64,000 nt of DNA from Bin87 sp965208015 (GCA_965208015.1 OZ242309.1:1577940-1641939), one strand, 5' to 3'. Shown: positions 48,595-56,873, numbered from the stretch's first letter. Notes: generated from the sequence alone by a model not told the origin. Program-made: numbers and translations.

Positions 48595-50171
48595 CCGTAT
48601 CTGATACTGCGAACACCGCCGTTCAGGGCGATTTCAGCGGCGTCCGCTCCCCCTATTGGACTATCTTCCGGCGTAGGTATTGTGTAGATAATCGTCGCCC
48701 CGCCGGGCCGTACCAGCACCTCCTTCACGAATGACCGCACGAAGGCTTTGGTCTCGGTGAGTTCGCTGGTCCTGAGGAACGCGCTCATGTCGGCGGCAAA
48801 GGCAGCGATGACGTCGGCGCTGTCCAGCAACTCCCGCCTTTGCGACAGTACGGCCCGCGCTTCCTCGGCGGCAGCCTCCAGTTGCTCCCGTCGGTGGCGG
48901 TGTTCCAGGATGCGCTCCGAGGCGTCGGCCATGTCCAGATCGGTGGACTCCACGAAGTGCCAGATGCGGTCCAGTTTTCGCCTGACCTCCTCCAGCTCGG
49001 CCTCCACGGTCTCCAGGTTCTGCCGCTGCTCCCGGGCAACGCCGTCCATCTCCTCGTCCAGCAGCTTCACCAGGTCGCGGATGTTGCTCTCGGTGAGGAT
49101 GTTCTCGCGGATGTTGGAGATGATGATGTCCTCGAAGTTCTTGGCATTCAGCCTGGGGGTATCGCAGGACCCGCTGCCCTGCTTGAGTATGGACTGGCAG
49201 ACGTAGTAGGTGTACTTGCCGCTCTTGGCTTCGGCGGCGGTGAGGGCCTTGTTGCAGGTCTCGCACTTGGCGAGGCCGCTGAGCAGATAGGGACTGGCGG
49301 CGCGGCGGGGGTGGGTGATGGCCGGGGCGCGGGCTGCCAGCAGTTTCCTGACCCGCCGGAACTCCTCTCCGGTCACGATGGCGGGGAAGGCGTTCTCCAC
49401 CCGCACCGGCTCCTGTCCGTCGCGGCTCTTCTGGCCCCAGACCAGGGCGCCCATGTAGGCTTCGTTGCAGAGGAGCTTGTGGACGGTGGTCTTGCGCCAC
49501 TGCTTGCCGTTGGGGGAAGGGATACCCTCGGCGTTGAGGGCCTTGAGGATGTCCAGGGAGGTCCTGCCCTGGAGGGTGAGGTCGAAGATACGGCGGACCA
49601 AAGCGTCGTGGGGCGGGTTCAGTTCCAGACGGGGGCGCTTCTTGGCCCCGTCCTGGACGTAGTTGCGCCGGTAGCCGTAGGGGGCGCTGGCGTTCATCCA
49701 GAAGCCCCGGGAGGCGGCCTCGCGCATTCCCCGCTTTACTTCTTCGGCTAGATTTTCTGAGTAGAACTCGTCCACGGACTCGATGATGGCCTCCATGAGC
49801 TTGCCGGTGGGGGTGTCGTCGGCATGCTCGGTGATGGAGACCACCCGGATGCCCTTCCTGCGGAGCATGGACTTGAAAGCCACGGCGTGCTCGCGCTTGC
49901 GGGTGAATCTCGAAAACTTCCAGACCAGAATCTCGTTGAACGGGGATTCCGGCTTGGAGGCCTCGTCCAGCATCTTCCTGAACTGGGGCCGGTCGGCGAT
50001 GCGTCCGCTCTCGGCCTCGTCGATGTACTCGCGGACCACCAGGTAGCCGTTCTTGTCGGCGTAGTCCCGCAAGGCCCTAAGCTGGGCGGCCACGGAGAGG
50101 TCCACATCCTGGCGGTCGCTGGAGACCCGGGCGTAGAGGGCCACGGGGGCCAGGTCGGCGTTCTTACTCAT
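48537..50171 (-). CDS. Large serine recombinase (site-specific integrase)
   Basis: 544 residues from the ATG at 50171 (AAGGAGG upstream; the earlier frame to 50192 is not used). The resolvase domain starts with LYARVSSDRQ (catalytic Ser17), then the recombinase domain (ASAPYGYRRNYV...GKQWRKTTVHKLLCNEAYMGALVWG), a zinc ribbon (CETCNKALTAAEAKSGKYTYYVCQ...CDTP) and a coiled coil. The last 19 residues (GPGWTRTNDLSLIRTAL type) are encoded antisense to tRNA-Ile, and the stop lies in the tRNA D-arm. It is probably the integrase of the element. The start overlaps the ribbon-helix-helix gene by eight bases. Confidence 0.93.
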   Translation of the reverse strand: MSKNADLAPVALYARVSSDRQDVDLSVAAQLRALRDYADKNGYLVVREYIDEAESGRIADRPQFRKMLDEASKPESPFNEILVWKFSRFTRKREHAVAFKSMLRRKGIRVVSITEHADDTPTGKLMEAIIESVDEFYSENLAEEVKRGMREAASRGFWMNASAPYGYRRNYVQDGAKKRPRLELNPPHDALVRRIFDLTLQGRTSLDILKALNAEGIPSPNGKQWRKTTVHKLLCNEAYMGALVWGQKSRDGQEPVRVENAFPAIVTGEEFRRVRKLLAARAPAITHPRRAASPYLLSGLAKCETCNKALTAAEAKSGKYTYYVCQSILKQGSGSCDTPRLNAKNFEDIIISNIRENILTESNIRDLVKLLDEEMDGVAREQRQNLETVEAELEEVRRKLDRIWHFVESTDLDMADASERILEHRHRREQLEAAAEEARAVLSQRRELLDSADVIAAFAADMSAFLRTSELTETKAFVRSFVKEVLVRPGGATIIYTIPTPEDSPIGGADAAEIALNGGVRSIRYGGGPGWTRTNDLSLIRTAL

Positions 50172-50400
50172 CGTTGTGTCCTCCTTGCTCATCTTCCTCT
50201 GACTGATTGGCTTGGCGGGAGCGCAGCCGTTCCAGGCGTTGCTCCCGGCGCAGTTCCCTGTCTTCCATGTAGAGCCGCAGGGCCTCGCGCACCAGTTCGC
50301 TCATGTCGCGGCCCTCCTCATCCTTCACCCGCTGCACCTGCTCGAACATCTCCGGGGGCAGGGAGAAAGTGATGGTCCTGGATTTCCGTTGTGGCGGCAT
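50164..50400 (-). CDS. Ribbon-helix-helix regulator (CopG/ParD type)
   Basis: 78 residues: a basic N-terminus, the beta-strand RTITFSLPPEMFEQVQRVKDEEG and helices MSELVREALRLYMED match the RHH fold, followed by a charged tail. It probably represses its own operon, which includes the recombinase that starts eight bases inside its end. No toxin partner is present, so a recombination-control or CopG-like role is more likely than a TA antitoxin. Confidence 0.8.
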   Translation of the reverse strand: MPPQRKSRTITFSLPPEMFEQVQRVKDEEGRDMSELVREALRLYMEDRELRREQRLERLRSRQANQSEEDEQGGHNDE

Positions 50401-50469
50401 GGCCTCTTTTTGTGCCTGTTGTGATATGCGTTTGTCTTACTATTATTATCGACCTTCCAGCCCGGTTCG

Positions 50470-51405
50470 TCAACGCTGAGCCAGGGCCGTGATGCGGCTG
50501 TTGCGGGTATCGGGCCGCCACCCCTGACTGCCCAGTTGCGGTTCCAGCGCAGCGCGGTACTCGCAGGGCACGGCCACCACCGTCACCTTGGCGAGGCGCC
50601 TCTTCCAAATTACGGGCGTGGCTACGGCGGCGATGCCGTCCGCCTCGGCGTACTGCGTCTCACCGCTCCGGGCAGCCAACTCCGCCAGGGATCCGGGCGG
50701 GACGGCCCGGTCCTTGTGGGGCATCCCGCCCCGCCAACCGCCTATGAGCCGGGAACGCCGCGGCCGGAAGCCCTCAGTCCGCCTGACCACCTTGGCCCGC
50801 AGCCGGGCCAGGTCGTCCCCGGCGGGCCACAGCGCCGGGTCGCCTTTTTCGGAATGCCCGTACAGGACCACCAGCAGGGGCGGGCGCTTCACCACCTCGG
50901 CCAGCCGCAGGGCCGCCGATGCGTAGGAGGCGCCGAACCGGTCGTGCAGGGCCGCCACGTCCAGCCCGCAATCCTCGGCGCAGGGGGCAAAGATGTCCGG
51001 CTGCATCAATACCGACACCGCGAAGCGTTCCGCATGCAGACACACCAGGGGGTCCGGATCACTGCCGGAGTCCTTCACGCCCATGTGCTCCAGGATGATC
51101 TCGTAGATTTCGTGGGCCAGGGTCTGGGCCTTGGAACCCTCCCACAGGTCGTCCCGGTAGTAGATGTGGTATTCGCCGCCGGGCTGGCCGATGTGGGCGC
51201 CCTTCAGCCCGTCCATCTGCTTCCCCTCCAGCACCGTGCCCAACCCGGTCCTACTTGCCAGGTCGGTCAGTTCGTCCAGGGTGGGAATGTCCGATACTCC
51301 GAACCAACTCACGAAGCGGGCGCCGACGGTCTCCGGGTCCAGGCGGATGCCCTGTTCGTGGTCCTCCAGCAGGTCGCGGCAGAAGCCGCCCAGGGTCTCA
51401 CTCAT
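50470..51405 (-). CDS. ImmA/IrrE-family metallopeptidase-like protein
   Basis: 311 residues. The ImmA/IrrE-type core has the zinc helix AHEIYEIILEHMG around residues 97-109, reading H98-E99-x-x-E102 instead of the usual HExxH, then the acidic and HAERFAVSVLMQP segment typical of these proteins. In known mobile elements ImmA cleaves the XRE repressor to switch excision on. The XRE gene lies directly upstream and overlaps the start by four bases (ATGA), the classic immA-immR order. The odd zinc motif makes its activity uncertain. Confidence 0.8.
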   Translation of the reverse strand: MSETLGGFCRDLLEDHEQGIRLDPETVGARFVSWFGVSDIPTLDELTDLASRTGLGTVLEGKQMDGLKGAHIGQPGGEYHIYYRDDLWEGSKAQTLAHEIYEIILEHMGVKDSGSDPDPLVCLHAERFAVSVLMQPDIFAPCAEDCGLDVAALHDRFGASYASAALRLAEVVKRPPLLVVLYGHSEKGDPALWPAGDDLARLRAKVVRRTEGFRPRRSRLIGGWRGGMPHKDRAVPPGSLAELAARSGETQYAEADGIAAVATPVIWKRRLAKVTVVAVPCEYRAALEPQLGSQGWRPDTRNSRITALAQR

Positions 51406-51845
51406 TCCAACAGCCTCTTGCCGGTGAACTTCTCGTACATCTCCACGATGAACCGCTTGGCGTTGACCGTCATGGGGCCGTCGGGCCGGGTGCCGACGCG
51501 GAAGGCCGGGTCGTCCAGCACGAAGCGGTAGGCCCGCTCCACGTCCATGGCCTGGTCGCTGAAGGGGTCGGGCTGGGCGCCGTGGCCGGCCCGTTTGATC
51601 AGTTGGTCGGGGTCCACGCGGTACAGTTCGGCCAGCTTGCGCAGCAGGCTGGCGCCGGGCACGCGATCCCCCCGCTCGATCTGGGACAGGTAGGAGGCCG
51701 ACACTCCGGTGCGGCGGGTGACCTCCCGCAGGCTGACCCGGCCCCGCAGCCGCTTCAGCAGGGAGCCGAAGTCCTCGGCGCCCGCCGTCTCCATCTCGTC
51801 AATCCCTTCCGGCTGGCCGGTCGGCTGTTGGTCAACGTCGCCCAT
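51402..51845 (-). CDS. XRE-family helix-turn-helix regulator
   Basis: 147 residues. The HTH is at about 26-80: FGSLLKRLRGRVSLREVTRRTGVSASYLSQIERGDRVPGASLLRKLAELY. It is followed by an acidic helical C-terminal part. It pairs with the downstream ImmA-like protein and is the likely repressor of element genes. A divergent gene start lies about 250 bases upstream (52102), so the region between, 51846-52101, probably holds operators. Read on the minus strand, several short AACACTT/AAGTGTT-type words occur there. Confidence 0.88.
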   Translation of the reverse strand: MGDVDQQPTGQPEGIDEMETAGAEDFGSLLKRLRGRVSLREVTRRTGVSASYLSQIERGDRVPGASLLRKLAELYRVDPDQLIKRAGHGAQPDPFSDQAMDVERAYRFVLDDPAFRVGTRPDGPMTVNAKRFIVEMYEKFTGKRLLE

Positions 51846-52101
51846 GATGGTCTCCTCCTTCCCGGTCGGCGGCGCGTCGATGGAACAACGCTTAGGTTTT
51901 TGTTGAAGTATTGTTACATAAAAGCGAACACTTGGTCAATAAAAGGCAACACTTGCTGGTTTTCTATTGCCTATGCTGCAAGTGTATTGCTACACTCCAT
52001 CATATAGAACGGATGGTCTCATGCGTTCTGCCGAGTATACAACACCGCCGCTTGCCCGGCCAACCCCCAGGGGCCGGTCCGGGTAACGCCAGGGGAGGCC
52101 A

Positions 52102-52250
52102 TTGAGCAAGAAACGCAGGCTCACCGGGGAACAGGAGGACGCACGCATCCAAGGCCTGCGCCTCTTGGCCCGCATCATCGCCCGCCACTACCTGGAACAC
52201 CCCGAGCTCTACCCCGCCCCTACCGGACACACCGACGGCGGGACCGATGG
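52102..52250 (+). pseudogene. 5' half of small gene split by IS21
   Basis: From a TTG start at 52102, with GGGGAGG five bases upstream, the frame reads MSKKRRLTGEQEDARIQGLR and continues to the IS insertion site after CCGATGG (52244-52250). Its other half is at 54858-54933. Removing the IS and one copy of the 7-bp duplication restores an open frame of about 74 codons (TDGGTDG-VGKDDIAVNAAV) that ends with TGA overlapping the ATG of the HTH gene at 54930. The intact gene was thus the first member of the HTH gene chain. Function unknown; a basic, helical small protein. Confidence 0.55.
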
Positions 52251-52346
52251 TGTCAATTTACAGGGTCTTTAGGCCAGTGATTTACACGGACATTAGGCCA
52301 CCCTGGGGCGTGGTCAATGAATGAATATCAGGTTATGGACGGCGGG

Positions 52347-53132
52347 TCAATCACCTCCTTTGCCCAGGATCTTGGCCACCTTGCCCAGCAGGGTGCGGTG
52401 GGGCGACAGGCGCTCCCGGTAGCTCTGGCCCTCGATGACGATCTGGTAGCTGGTGTTGGCCAGGCGGTCCAGGGCGCTGTTGCCGAGGATGGGGTCGTTG
52501 AAGAGGCTGAGCCATTCCTCCACGGCCCGGTTGCTGGTGACGACGAAGCTGGAGGCCCGGTGCTTGTCGATGATCAGCTGGTAGAGGTCGGCGGACTGCT
52601 GGGCGGAGAAGCGGTGCAGGCCCAGGTCGTCCAGTATGAGCAGGTCCGGGGTGAGGAAGGAGCGGAAGGTCTTGTCGGTGGAGTTATCGGCCCGGGCCTG
52701 GTTCATGGCCTTGAAGAAGTCGTCGGCGTGGACGAAGCGGACGGAGTGTCCGGCGCGGACGGCGGCGTGGCCCAGGGCCTGGGCCAGGAAGCTCTTGCCG
52801 ACGCCGGCGGGACCCACCAGGAGGACGTGTTCGCGCTTGTCCAGGAATTCCAGGGAGAAGGCGGCGTCCAGCAATCGTCGGTCCAGGGTGATGTCGGCAG
52901 TCCAGTCGAAGTCCTCCAGGCGGCAGATTTCCTGGAAGCCGGCCCGGTGCAGGCGGGTCTCTGTGCGGCGGTGGTCGCGGCGGTTCACCTCATCGGAGAG
53001 GATGATCTCCAGGAAGGAGGCGTAGTCCAGTTGCTCCCTTCTGGCCAGGGCGATGCGTTCGGGCAGGGTGGCGGCCATGGCCCCCAGCTTGAGGGACTTG
53101 AGCAGGGGCGTGAGGTCAGTGGTCTTGGACAT
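52347..53132 (-). CDS. istB: IS21 helper ATPase IstB
   Basis: 261 residues. AAA+ ATPase that assists IstA in IS21 transposition: Walker A GPAGVGKSFLAQALGHAA, Walker B LLILDDLGLHRFSAQQSADLY and the arginine-finger region of the family (TSNRAVEEWLSLFNDPILGNSALDRLANTSYQIVIEGQSYR). The start overlaps the istA end by 17 bases. Intact; the protein is identical to the second copy at 62702-63487. Confidence 0.96.
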   Translation of the reverse strand: MSKTTDLTPLLKSLKLGAMAATLPERIALARREQLDYASFLEIILSDEVNRRDHRRTETRLHRAGFQEICRLEDFDWTADITLDRRLLDAAFSLEFLDKREHVLLVGPAGVGKSFLAQALGHAAVRAGHSVRFVHADDFFKAMNQARADNSTDKTFRSFLTPDLLILDDLGLHRFSAQQSADLYQLIIDKHRASSFVVTSNRAVEEWLSLFNDPILGNSALDRLANTSYQIVIEGQSYRERLSPHRTLLGKVAKILGKGGD

Positions 53133-54714
53133 GGGTGATCACCTCCGGTGGGTGGATTGGAGCATGAGCGGAATGGGCGAATACGGAGCCGGCCCGGGCG
53201 AAGCGTCCGGCGGGTGGGGGCAGGGGCAGTTGGGGCGAGGTCTCCTCGTCCAGGGCCTGCACCAGGATGCGCTCCAGGCGGCGGACGTCGATGAGGTCCA
53301 CGTCCAAGGCCCTCCGGCAGGCGGCGTCCAGGCGCGGGCCGGTGTAGCGCTCGGCCAGGCGCAGCAGCTTGTGCCCCTGGCGGAGCTTGGCCCAGGGCAG
53401 GGGGTCGGCCAGGAGGCGCTGGGCGAATTCACCCACCGCCGGCCCCAGCCGGGCCGCCTCCCGCTTGAGCTGGTCCGGCGCCCGGGTGGTGTAGGGGCCG
53501 ATGCGGGCGGGATAGTCCTTTGGATCGGTGGCCCGTCCGCCCTTGGGCTGGCGCAGGTGGACCTTGATCAGGCGGCCCTTGTAATAGACGTGCACCAGCT
53601 TGCTGTCGGCCCGGACCTCGACCTTCTGCCCCGGCGGGCAGAGGTCCGAGGGCACCGAGTAGAGGGCCTGCTGGCACTGGACGTGGTGGTCGGGATGCAC
53701 CTTGAGGGTGCGCCAGTGGGCGATCTCGTAGGGTTCGCCGTCCCAGGGGAGCAGGGTGTGGCGCTCCTCCTCCTGGAAGACCACCAGCGGCTGGCGGCGG
53801 GTGGTGCCGTGGACGCGGGTGCCCGCCACCTCCCGGCACCACCTGGGGGCCTCGGCCCTGACGTGGGCCAGGCTGTCGAAGCTGGCGCCCTTGAAGAAGC
53901 GCTCCCTGGCGTAGGGCACGTTCCGCTCCACCTTGGGCTTGTCCTTGGGGTGGCGCACCCGGGCCGGGTCGGCGAAGAAGCCCCGGCGCTGGGCGTACTC
54001 CAGGAAGCTCCTAGTCAGCACAGGATTCAGCGAGTCCGGTCCCACCACTGCGGCGGGGAAGTTGTCGATGACCAGGTAGCGGGGCACGCCGCCGAAGAAG
54101 GCCCAGGCCGCCTCCAGTCCGGCGATGACTTCGGGCAGCGTCTGCTGGTGCATGGGCCAGAGGAAGCAGTGGCGGGAATGGCACAGCACGATGATCATGG
54201 CCCAGACCAGCTTGCGCTTTCCCGTAGCCGGGTCCGGCACCAGGCCCAGGCGCCCGAAGTCCACCTCGGCCACCTCCCCCGGCGGGGTGTCCTCCATGCG
54301 CACCGTGGTACTGCCCAGCCTGGTCCAGTTGCGCCTGATGATGAATCGCCGCAGGGACTGGTAGGACACCCGGCAGCCGCGAGCCGCCAGCAACTCGTGA
54401 ATGCGGGTCAGCTGCAACCGGTCGCCGGTGAGCCACTGGTAGACCTGGTCTCCCCACGGCTCCAGCAGATCGTCCGTGGGCGTAACCACCCGGCGCGGGC
54501 CCACTTGCCCAATGGCCGCCAGACGGCTCAACTGCTCCTCGCTGGGAACCGGCCCGTCCCGGGCGACGCCCTCCGTCTCCGCCCTCGCCAGGTACTTGGC
54601 CACCGTGTCCCGCGACAGCCCGGTGCTCTCCGCGATCTGCCGGCGGCTCTGTCCCGCCTGCCAGCGGCGGATCAATTCTCCTATTTCCATTCGGGGAACC
54701 TCCCGGTACGCCAT
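53116..54714 (-). CDS. istA: IS21 transposase IstA
   Basis: 532 residues from the ATG at 54714 (GGAGG upstream). An N-terminal HTH (QSRRQIAESTGLSRDTVAKYLARAE), then the rve-type catalytic domain with the DDE residues in EVAEVDFGRLG, YLVIDNFPAAVV and KPKVERNVPYARERFF, and a C-terminal SH3-like DNA-binding part. All catalytic residues are present, so the copy is probably active with IstB. It is shared with, but not identical to, the related istA at 61559. Confidence 0.96.
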   Translation of the reverse strand: MAYREVPRMEIGELIRRWQAGQSRRQIAESTGLSRDTVAKYLARAETEGVARDGPVPSEEQLSRLAAIGQVGPRRVVTPTDDLLEPWGDQVYQWLTGDRLQLTRIHELLAARGCRVSYQSLRRFIIRRNWTRLGSTTVRMEDTPPGEVAEVDFGRLGLVPDPATGKRKLVWAMIIVLCHSRHCFLWPMHQQTLPEVIAGLEAAWAFFGGVPRYLVIDNFPAAVVGPDSLNPVLTRSFLEYAQRRGFFADPARVRHPKDKPKVERNVPYARERFFKGASFDSLAHVRAEAPRWCREVAGTRVHGTTRRQPLVVFQEEERHTLLPWDGEPYEIAHWRTLKVHPDHHVQCQQALYSVPSDLCPPGQKVEVRADSKLVHVYYKGRLIKVHLRQPKGGRATDPKDYPARIGPYTTRAPDQLKREAARLGPAVGEFAQRLLADPLPWAKLRQGHKLLRLAERYTGPRLDAACRRALDVDLIDVRRLERILVQALDEETSPQLPLPPPAGRFARAGSVFAHSAHAPIHPPEVITHVQDH

Positions 54715-54857
54715 CGCTGCACCTCCATTCGAAGTGCAGAAATGGTCGTTGGTGTGGCTCCCAGGGTGGCCTAAAGACCCTGTAAATCTGCCGGCCTAAA
54801 GACTCTGTAAATTTCTCCGTTTACTGGCCTAATGTTCCTGGTCATTGACACCGATGG

Positions 54858-54933
54858 CGTCGGCAAGGACGATATCGCCGTCAACGCCGCTGTGCGGGGA
54901 GGGAACGCGGCCCGCAAGGAGGCAAACCAATGA
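54858..54933 (+). pseudogene. 3' half of small gene split by IS21
   Basis: In-frame continuation (VGKDDIAVNAAVRGGNAAR KEANQ then TGA) of the 5' half at 52102-52250 after removing the IS. The TGA overlaps the ATG of the next gene (ATGA at 54930). The IS insertion has cut the operon's leading gene; downstream HTH genes may now depend on a promoter inside or near the IS end. Confidence 0.5.
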
Positions 54934-55172
54934 AACGCAAACGGACCCTCTACCGGGTCAGGCTCAAGGCCGAGGCGGTGTGGGAACTGCTGAACCGGCT
55001 CAACCTGACCCAGAACGAACTGGCTCGTCGCATCGGGCGCTCCTCGGGCTACCTGTCCCAGCTGATCAACGGGGAACGGTGTCCCTCGGGGGAGACCCGC
55101 CGGCGGCTGATGGATGTGCTGGGCGTGACCGACTTCGACGTTCTCTTCGTCCAGGAGCGGGTCGATGCCTAG
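54930..55172 (+). CDS. XRE-type HTH protein 1
   Basis: 80 residues with a classical XRE fold: LLNRLNLTQNELARRIGRSSGYLSQLINGERCPSGETRRRLMDVLGV. Preceded by AAGGAGG 10 bases upstream (start ATG 54930). Overlaps the stop of the split gene by four bases and the next HTH gene by eight (55165-55172). It is the first intact member of a four-gene chain of small HTH proteins, probably a DNA-binding regulator of the element. Confidence 0.85.
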   Translation: MKRKRTLYRVRLKAEAVWELLNRLNLTQNELARRIGRSSGYLSQLINGERCPSGETRRRLMDVLGVTDFDVLFVQERVDA

Positions 55173-55473
55173 CCCCCGCCCCGGGCCGGGGACGCCCATT
55201 GACATTCCCCCGGGGGTGGCCCTGGTGCCTGAGGACTTCCGGGAGAAGCTGGAGGTCATCAAACGGCTGACCGGCCTCTCCTGGGAGGGATTGGCCACGG
55301 CCATGGGGGTGGACAGCCGCCAGCTTTGGCGCTGGCGCAAGCGGGGCGGCGAGCCTGGAGCCGGCGCCATGCTGGCCCTGGCGCGCATCGCCCTGCGGGT
55401 GCCCGGCGGCCTGGCCCTTCTCCTGGACGAGGACGTGATCGTGATACTTGGAACAAAGGAGGTGGAAACATGA
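55165..55473 (+). CDS. HTH-like small protein 2
   Basis: 102 residues: a proline-rich N-terminus, then PEDFREKLEVIKRLTGLSWEGLATAMGVDSRQLWRWRKRGGEPGAGAMLALARIALRV, an HTH pattern with GLAxxMGVxxRxLxRW. It starts eight bases before the previous gene's stop and ends with ATGA overlapping the next gene. Close in pattern to proteins 3 and 4 of this chain, so they are probably paralogues. Confidence 0.8.
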   Translation: MPSPRPGPGTPIDIPPGVALVPEDFREKLEVIKRLTGLSWEGLATAMGVDSRQLWRWRKRGGEPGAGAMLALARIALRVPGGLALLLDEDVIVILGTKEVET

Positions 55474-55658
55474 CAATCAAGGAACCGAATTACTTGGAGG
55501 GCTTGGCACGGGCCCCGGGACTGACCTGGCGGGGTCTGGCCTCCCGGCTGGGCGTGAACGACTGCCGGCGGCCGGAACTGCGGCTTCCGGCAGGGCCGGG
55601 CCGGCGGCGGGAGTCCGGCGGGAACGCCAACCGCGACACTGGCGGCCGCGGGGGTTAG
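55470..55658 (+). CDS. HTH-like small protein 3, truncated paralogue
   Basis: 62 residues. The first half, GLARAPGLTWRGLASRLGVNDC, matches the HTH core of proteins 2 and 4. After that the frame becomes arginine/glycine/proline-rich (RRPELRLPAGPGRRRESGG), unlike the paralogues. This suggests a frameshift or loss of the C-terminal half. The start ATG at 55470 overlaps the previous stop. Confidence 0.5.
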   Translation: MTIKEPNYLEGLARAPGLTWRGLASRLGVNDCRRPELRLPAGPGRRRESGGNANRDTGGRGG

Positions 55659-55661
55659 GGG

Positions 55662-55985
55662 ATGGGACGCCGCCAGCAGTACGTCTACCACACCCTGCCG
55701 GAGGTTTTCCCCGAGGACTTCCCCCACCGGCTGGACCGCTTCCGCCGTGCCGCCGGGTTCACCTGGGGCGGTCTGGCAAGGGAGCTGAGGGTCAACTCCC
55801 GCACGGTGCGGCGCTGGAAGGCCGGTTCCAAGATTGGCTCCGGCCACCTGGTGTCGCTGTTCGCCCTGGCCGTCCGGCTGGGGCTGCTCCACCACATTCT
55901 GCCCGAGGCGGGAGAGCCGGTTGCCGCCGCCGACCTTGACACCGAAAGCGGGGGTTGCGTAGTGAGCGCAACAGGCCAGGACTGA
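55662..55985 (+). CDS. HTH-like small protein 4
   Basis: 107 residues from the ATG at 55662, four bases after the previous stop. YHTLPEVFPEDFPHRLDRFRRAAGFTWGGLARELRVNSRTVRRWKAGSKIGSGHLVSLFALAVRLGLL gives an HTH pattern like protein 2 (GLARELRVNSRTVRRW vs GLATAMGVDSRQLWRW). Last gene of the chain; a strong terminator follows at 56016. Confidence 0.75.
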   Translation: MGRRQQYVYHTLPEVFPEDFPHRLDRFRRAAGFTWGGLARELRVNSRTVRRWKAGSKIGSGHLVSLFALAVRLGLLHHILPEAGEPVAAADLDTESGGCVVSATGQD

Positions 55986-56015
55986 CCCGGGCGCGACGTG
56001 CTTCAAGGTAACAGC

Positions 56016-56051
56016 GGGGCCGGACGGAATCATCCGTCCGGCCCCCTTTTT
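56016..56051 (+). terminator. Strong bidirectional terminator
   Basis: GGGGCCGGACGG / CCGTCCGGCCCC with a 6-base loop and a CTTTTT tract. It ends the HTH chain and lies 25 bases before the convergent DUF3800-like gene, so it can serve both strands. Confidence 0.85.
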
Positions 56052-56075
56052 GTCTTTCGCCGTTTCTTGCTCCCG

Positions 56076-56840
56076 TTACAGCCGGTCCACGCCCTGGGGG
56101 TCATGGGGACAGGCCCTGCGGTCGAGGACGCTCTTCAGGATGCCGAAGGCCAGGTGGAAGTTCAGGGCCTCCGACATGGCGGTGGGGTCCTCCTGCTGGA
56201 GCAGGGCGTATGAGACCAGACCGGCCATCTGTAGTAGCTCGTCGTCCCCGGCGACCCGGTACGGCGCGGCGTAGACGAGGGTGTCCCGGGCCGCGTCCCT
56301 GCCGGAGTCGCCGTCCCCCGCGTAGGGGCAGGCGGCGAGGATGGGGTCGCGGTGAACGGGCCCGGCCGCCAGGGCGGGCAGATCGTCCCGCTCCGCCTCG
56401 TCCTCGACGAAGAAGGCGTAGCGGCCGTCCGCCGCCACCGAGGCGTTGACCAACTCCAGGAGCCGATCCCGGGCGGCGGCGCGGTCGCGGCTGCAGTGTT
56501 GGCGGAAGGGGGAGTTGCGCCGGCAGACGTTGATCACGCCGATGCCCCCCTGTCTCCATCCGGCGCTCTCCAGGACCCGCAGGCCGGTCATCATGATTTC
56601 CAGTCCCTCCTCCAGGGTGGTGAGACGGCGGCGGAGACCCCGGGGGAGGCTTCCTTTGGGGGACAGCAGGTCCCCGCCGCGCAGTGTCCGGCCCGTGGGG
56701 ACGTTGAAGTCGTCCTCCATGACCCAGCGCCAGTCCAGGACGTGCTCGGACACGGCGTTCCAGTGCTCGCCGTCCACCCCCAGGGCGGTGGCGACGGAGA
56801 GGTTTCGGCTCCGGGACTCGCCGACGTAGTAGATTCTCAT
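56076..56840 (-). CDS. DUF3800-like protein
   Basis: 254 residues. The N-terminal MRIYYVGESRSRNLSVATALGVDGEHW resembles the RNase-H-like DUF3800 start (Y-x-D/G-E-S followed by a strand), and AADGRYAFFVEDEAERDD lies in the middle. A catalytic acidic set is not certain; in the first motif the usual Asp position is Gly (GES). DUF3800 proteins are common accessory genes on mobile elements, with proposed nuclease or defence roles. Minus strand, 33 bases past the end of the replication-relaxation gene, and probably in its transcript. Confidence 0.6.
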   Translation of the reverse strand: MRIYYVGESRSRNLSVATALGVDGEHWNAVSEHVLDWRWVMEDDFNVPTGRTLRGGDLLSPKGSLPRGLRRRLTTLEEGLEIMMTGLRVLESAGWRQGGIGVINVCRRNSPFRQHCSRDRAAARDRLLELVNASVAADGRYAFFVEDEAERDDLPALAAGPVHRDPILAACPYAGDGDSGRDAARDTLVYAAPYRVAGDDELLQMAGLVSYALLQQEDPTAMSEALNFHLAFGILKSVLDRRACPHDPQGVDRL

Positions 56841-56873
56841 AACGGTGATCCTCCTTTGTAATGTAGTAGCGTT

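Larger units (their letters stand above)
52251..54850. mobile_element. IS21-family element, complete copy with 7-bp TSD
   Basis: The 2600-bp element begins TGTCAATTTACAGG and ends CATTGACA. Near both ends are repeated GGCCTAAAGAC-CTGTAAAT type units (left 52251-52312, right 54770-54850), the multiple terminal repeats usual for IS21. The direct repeat CCGATGG flanks it (52244-52250 and 54851-54857), an IS21-like 7-bp target duplication. It carries istA and istB on the minus strand and interrupts a small gene. An apparently identical copy starts at 62606. Confidence 0.92.

Noticed and set aside
53053..54774. Plus-strand 573-codon open frame over istA
   Set aside because: Antisense of the IS21 transposase; the same pattern appears on the opposite side of the second istA (61433-62611).
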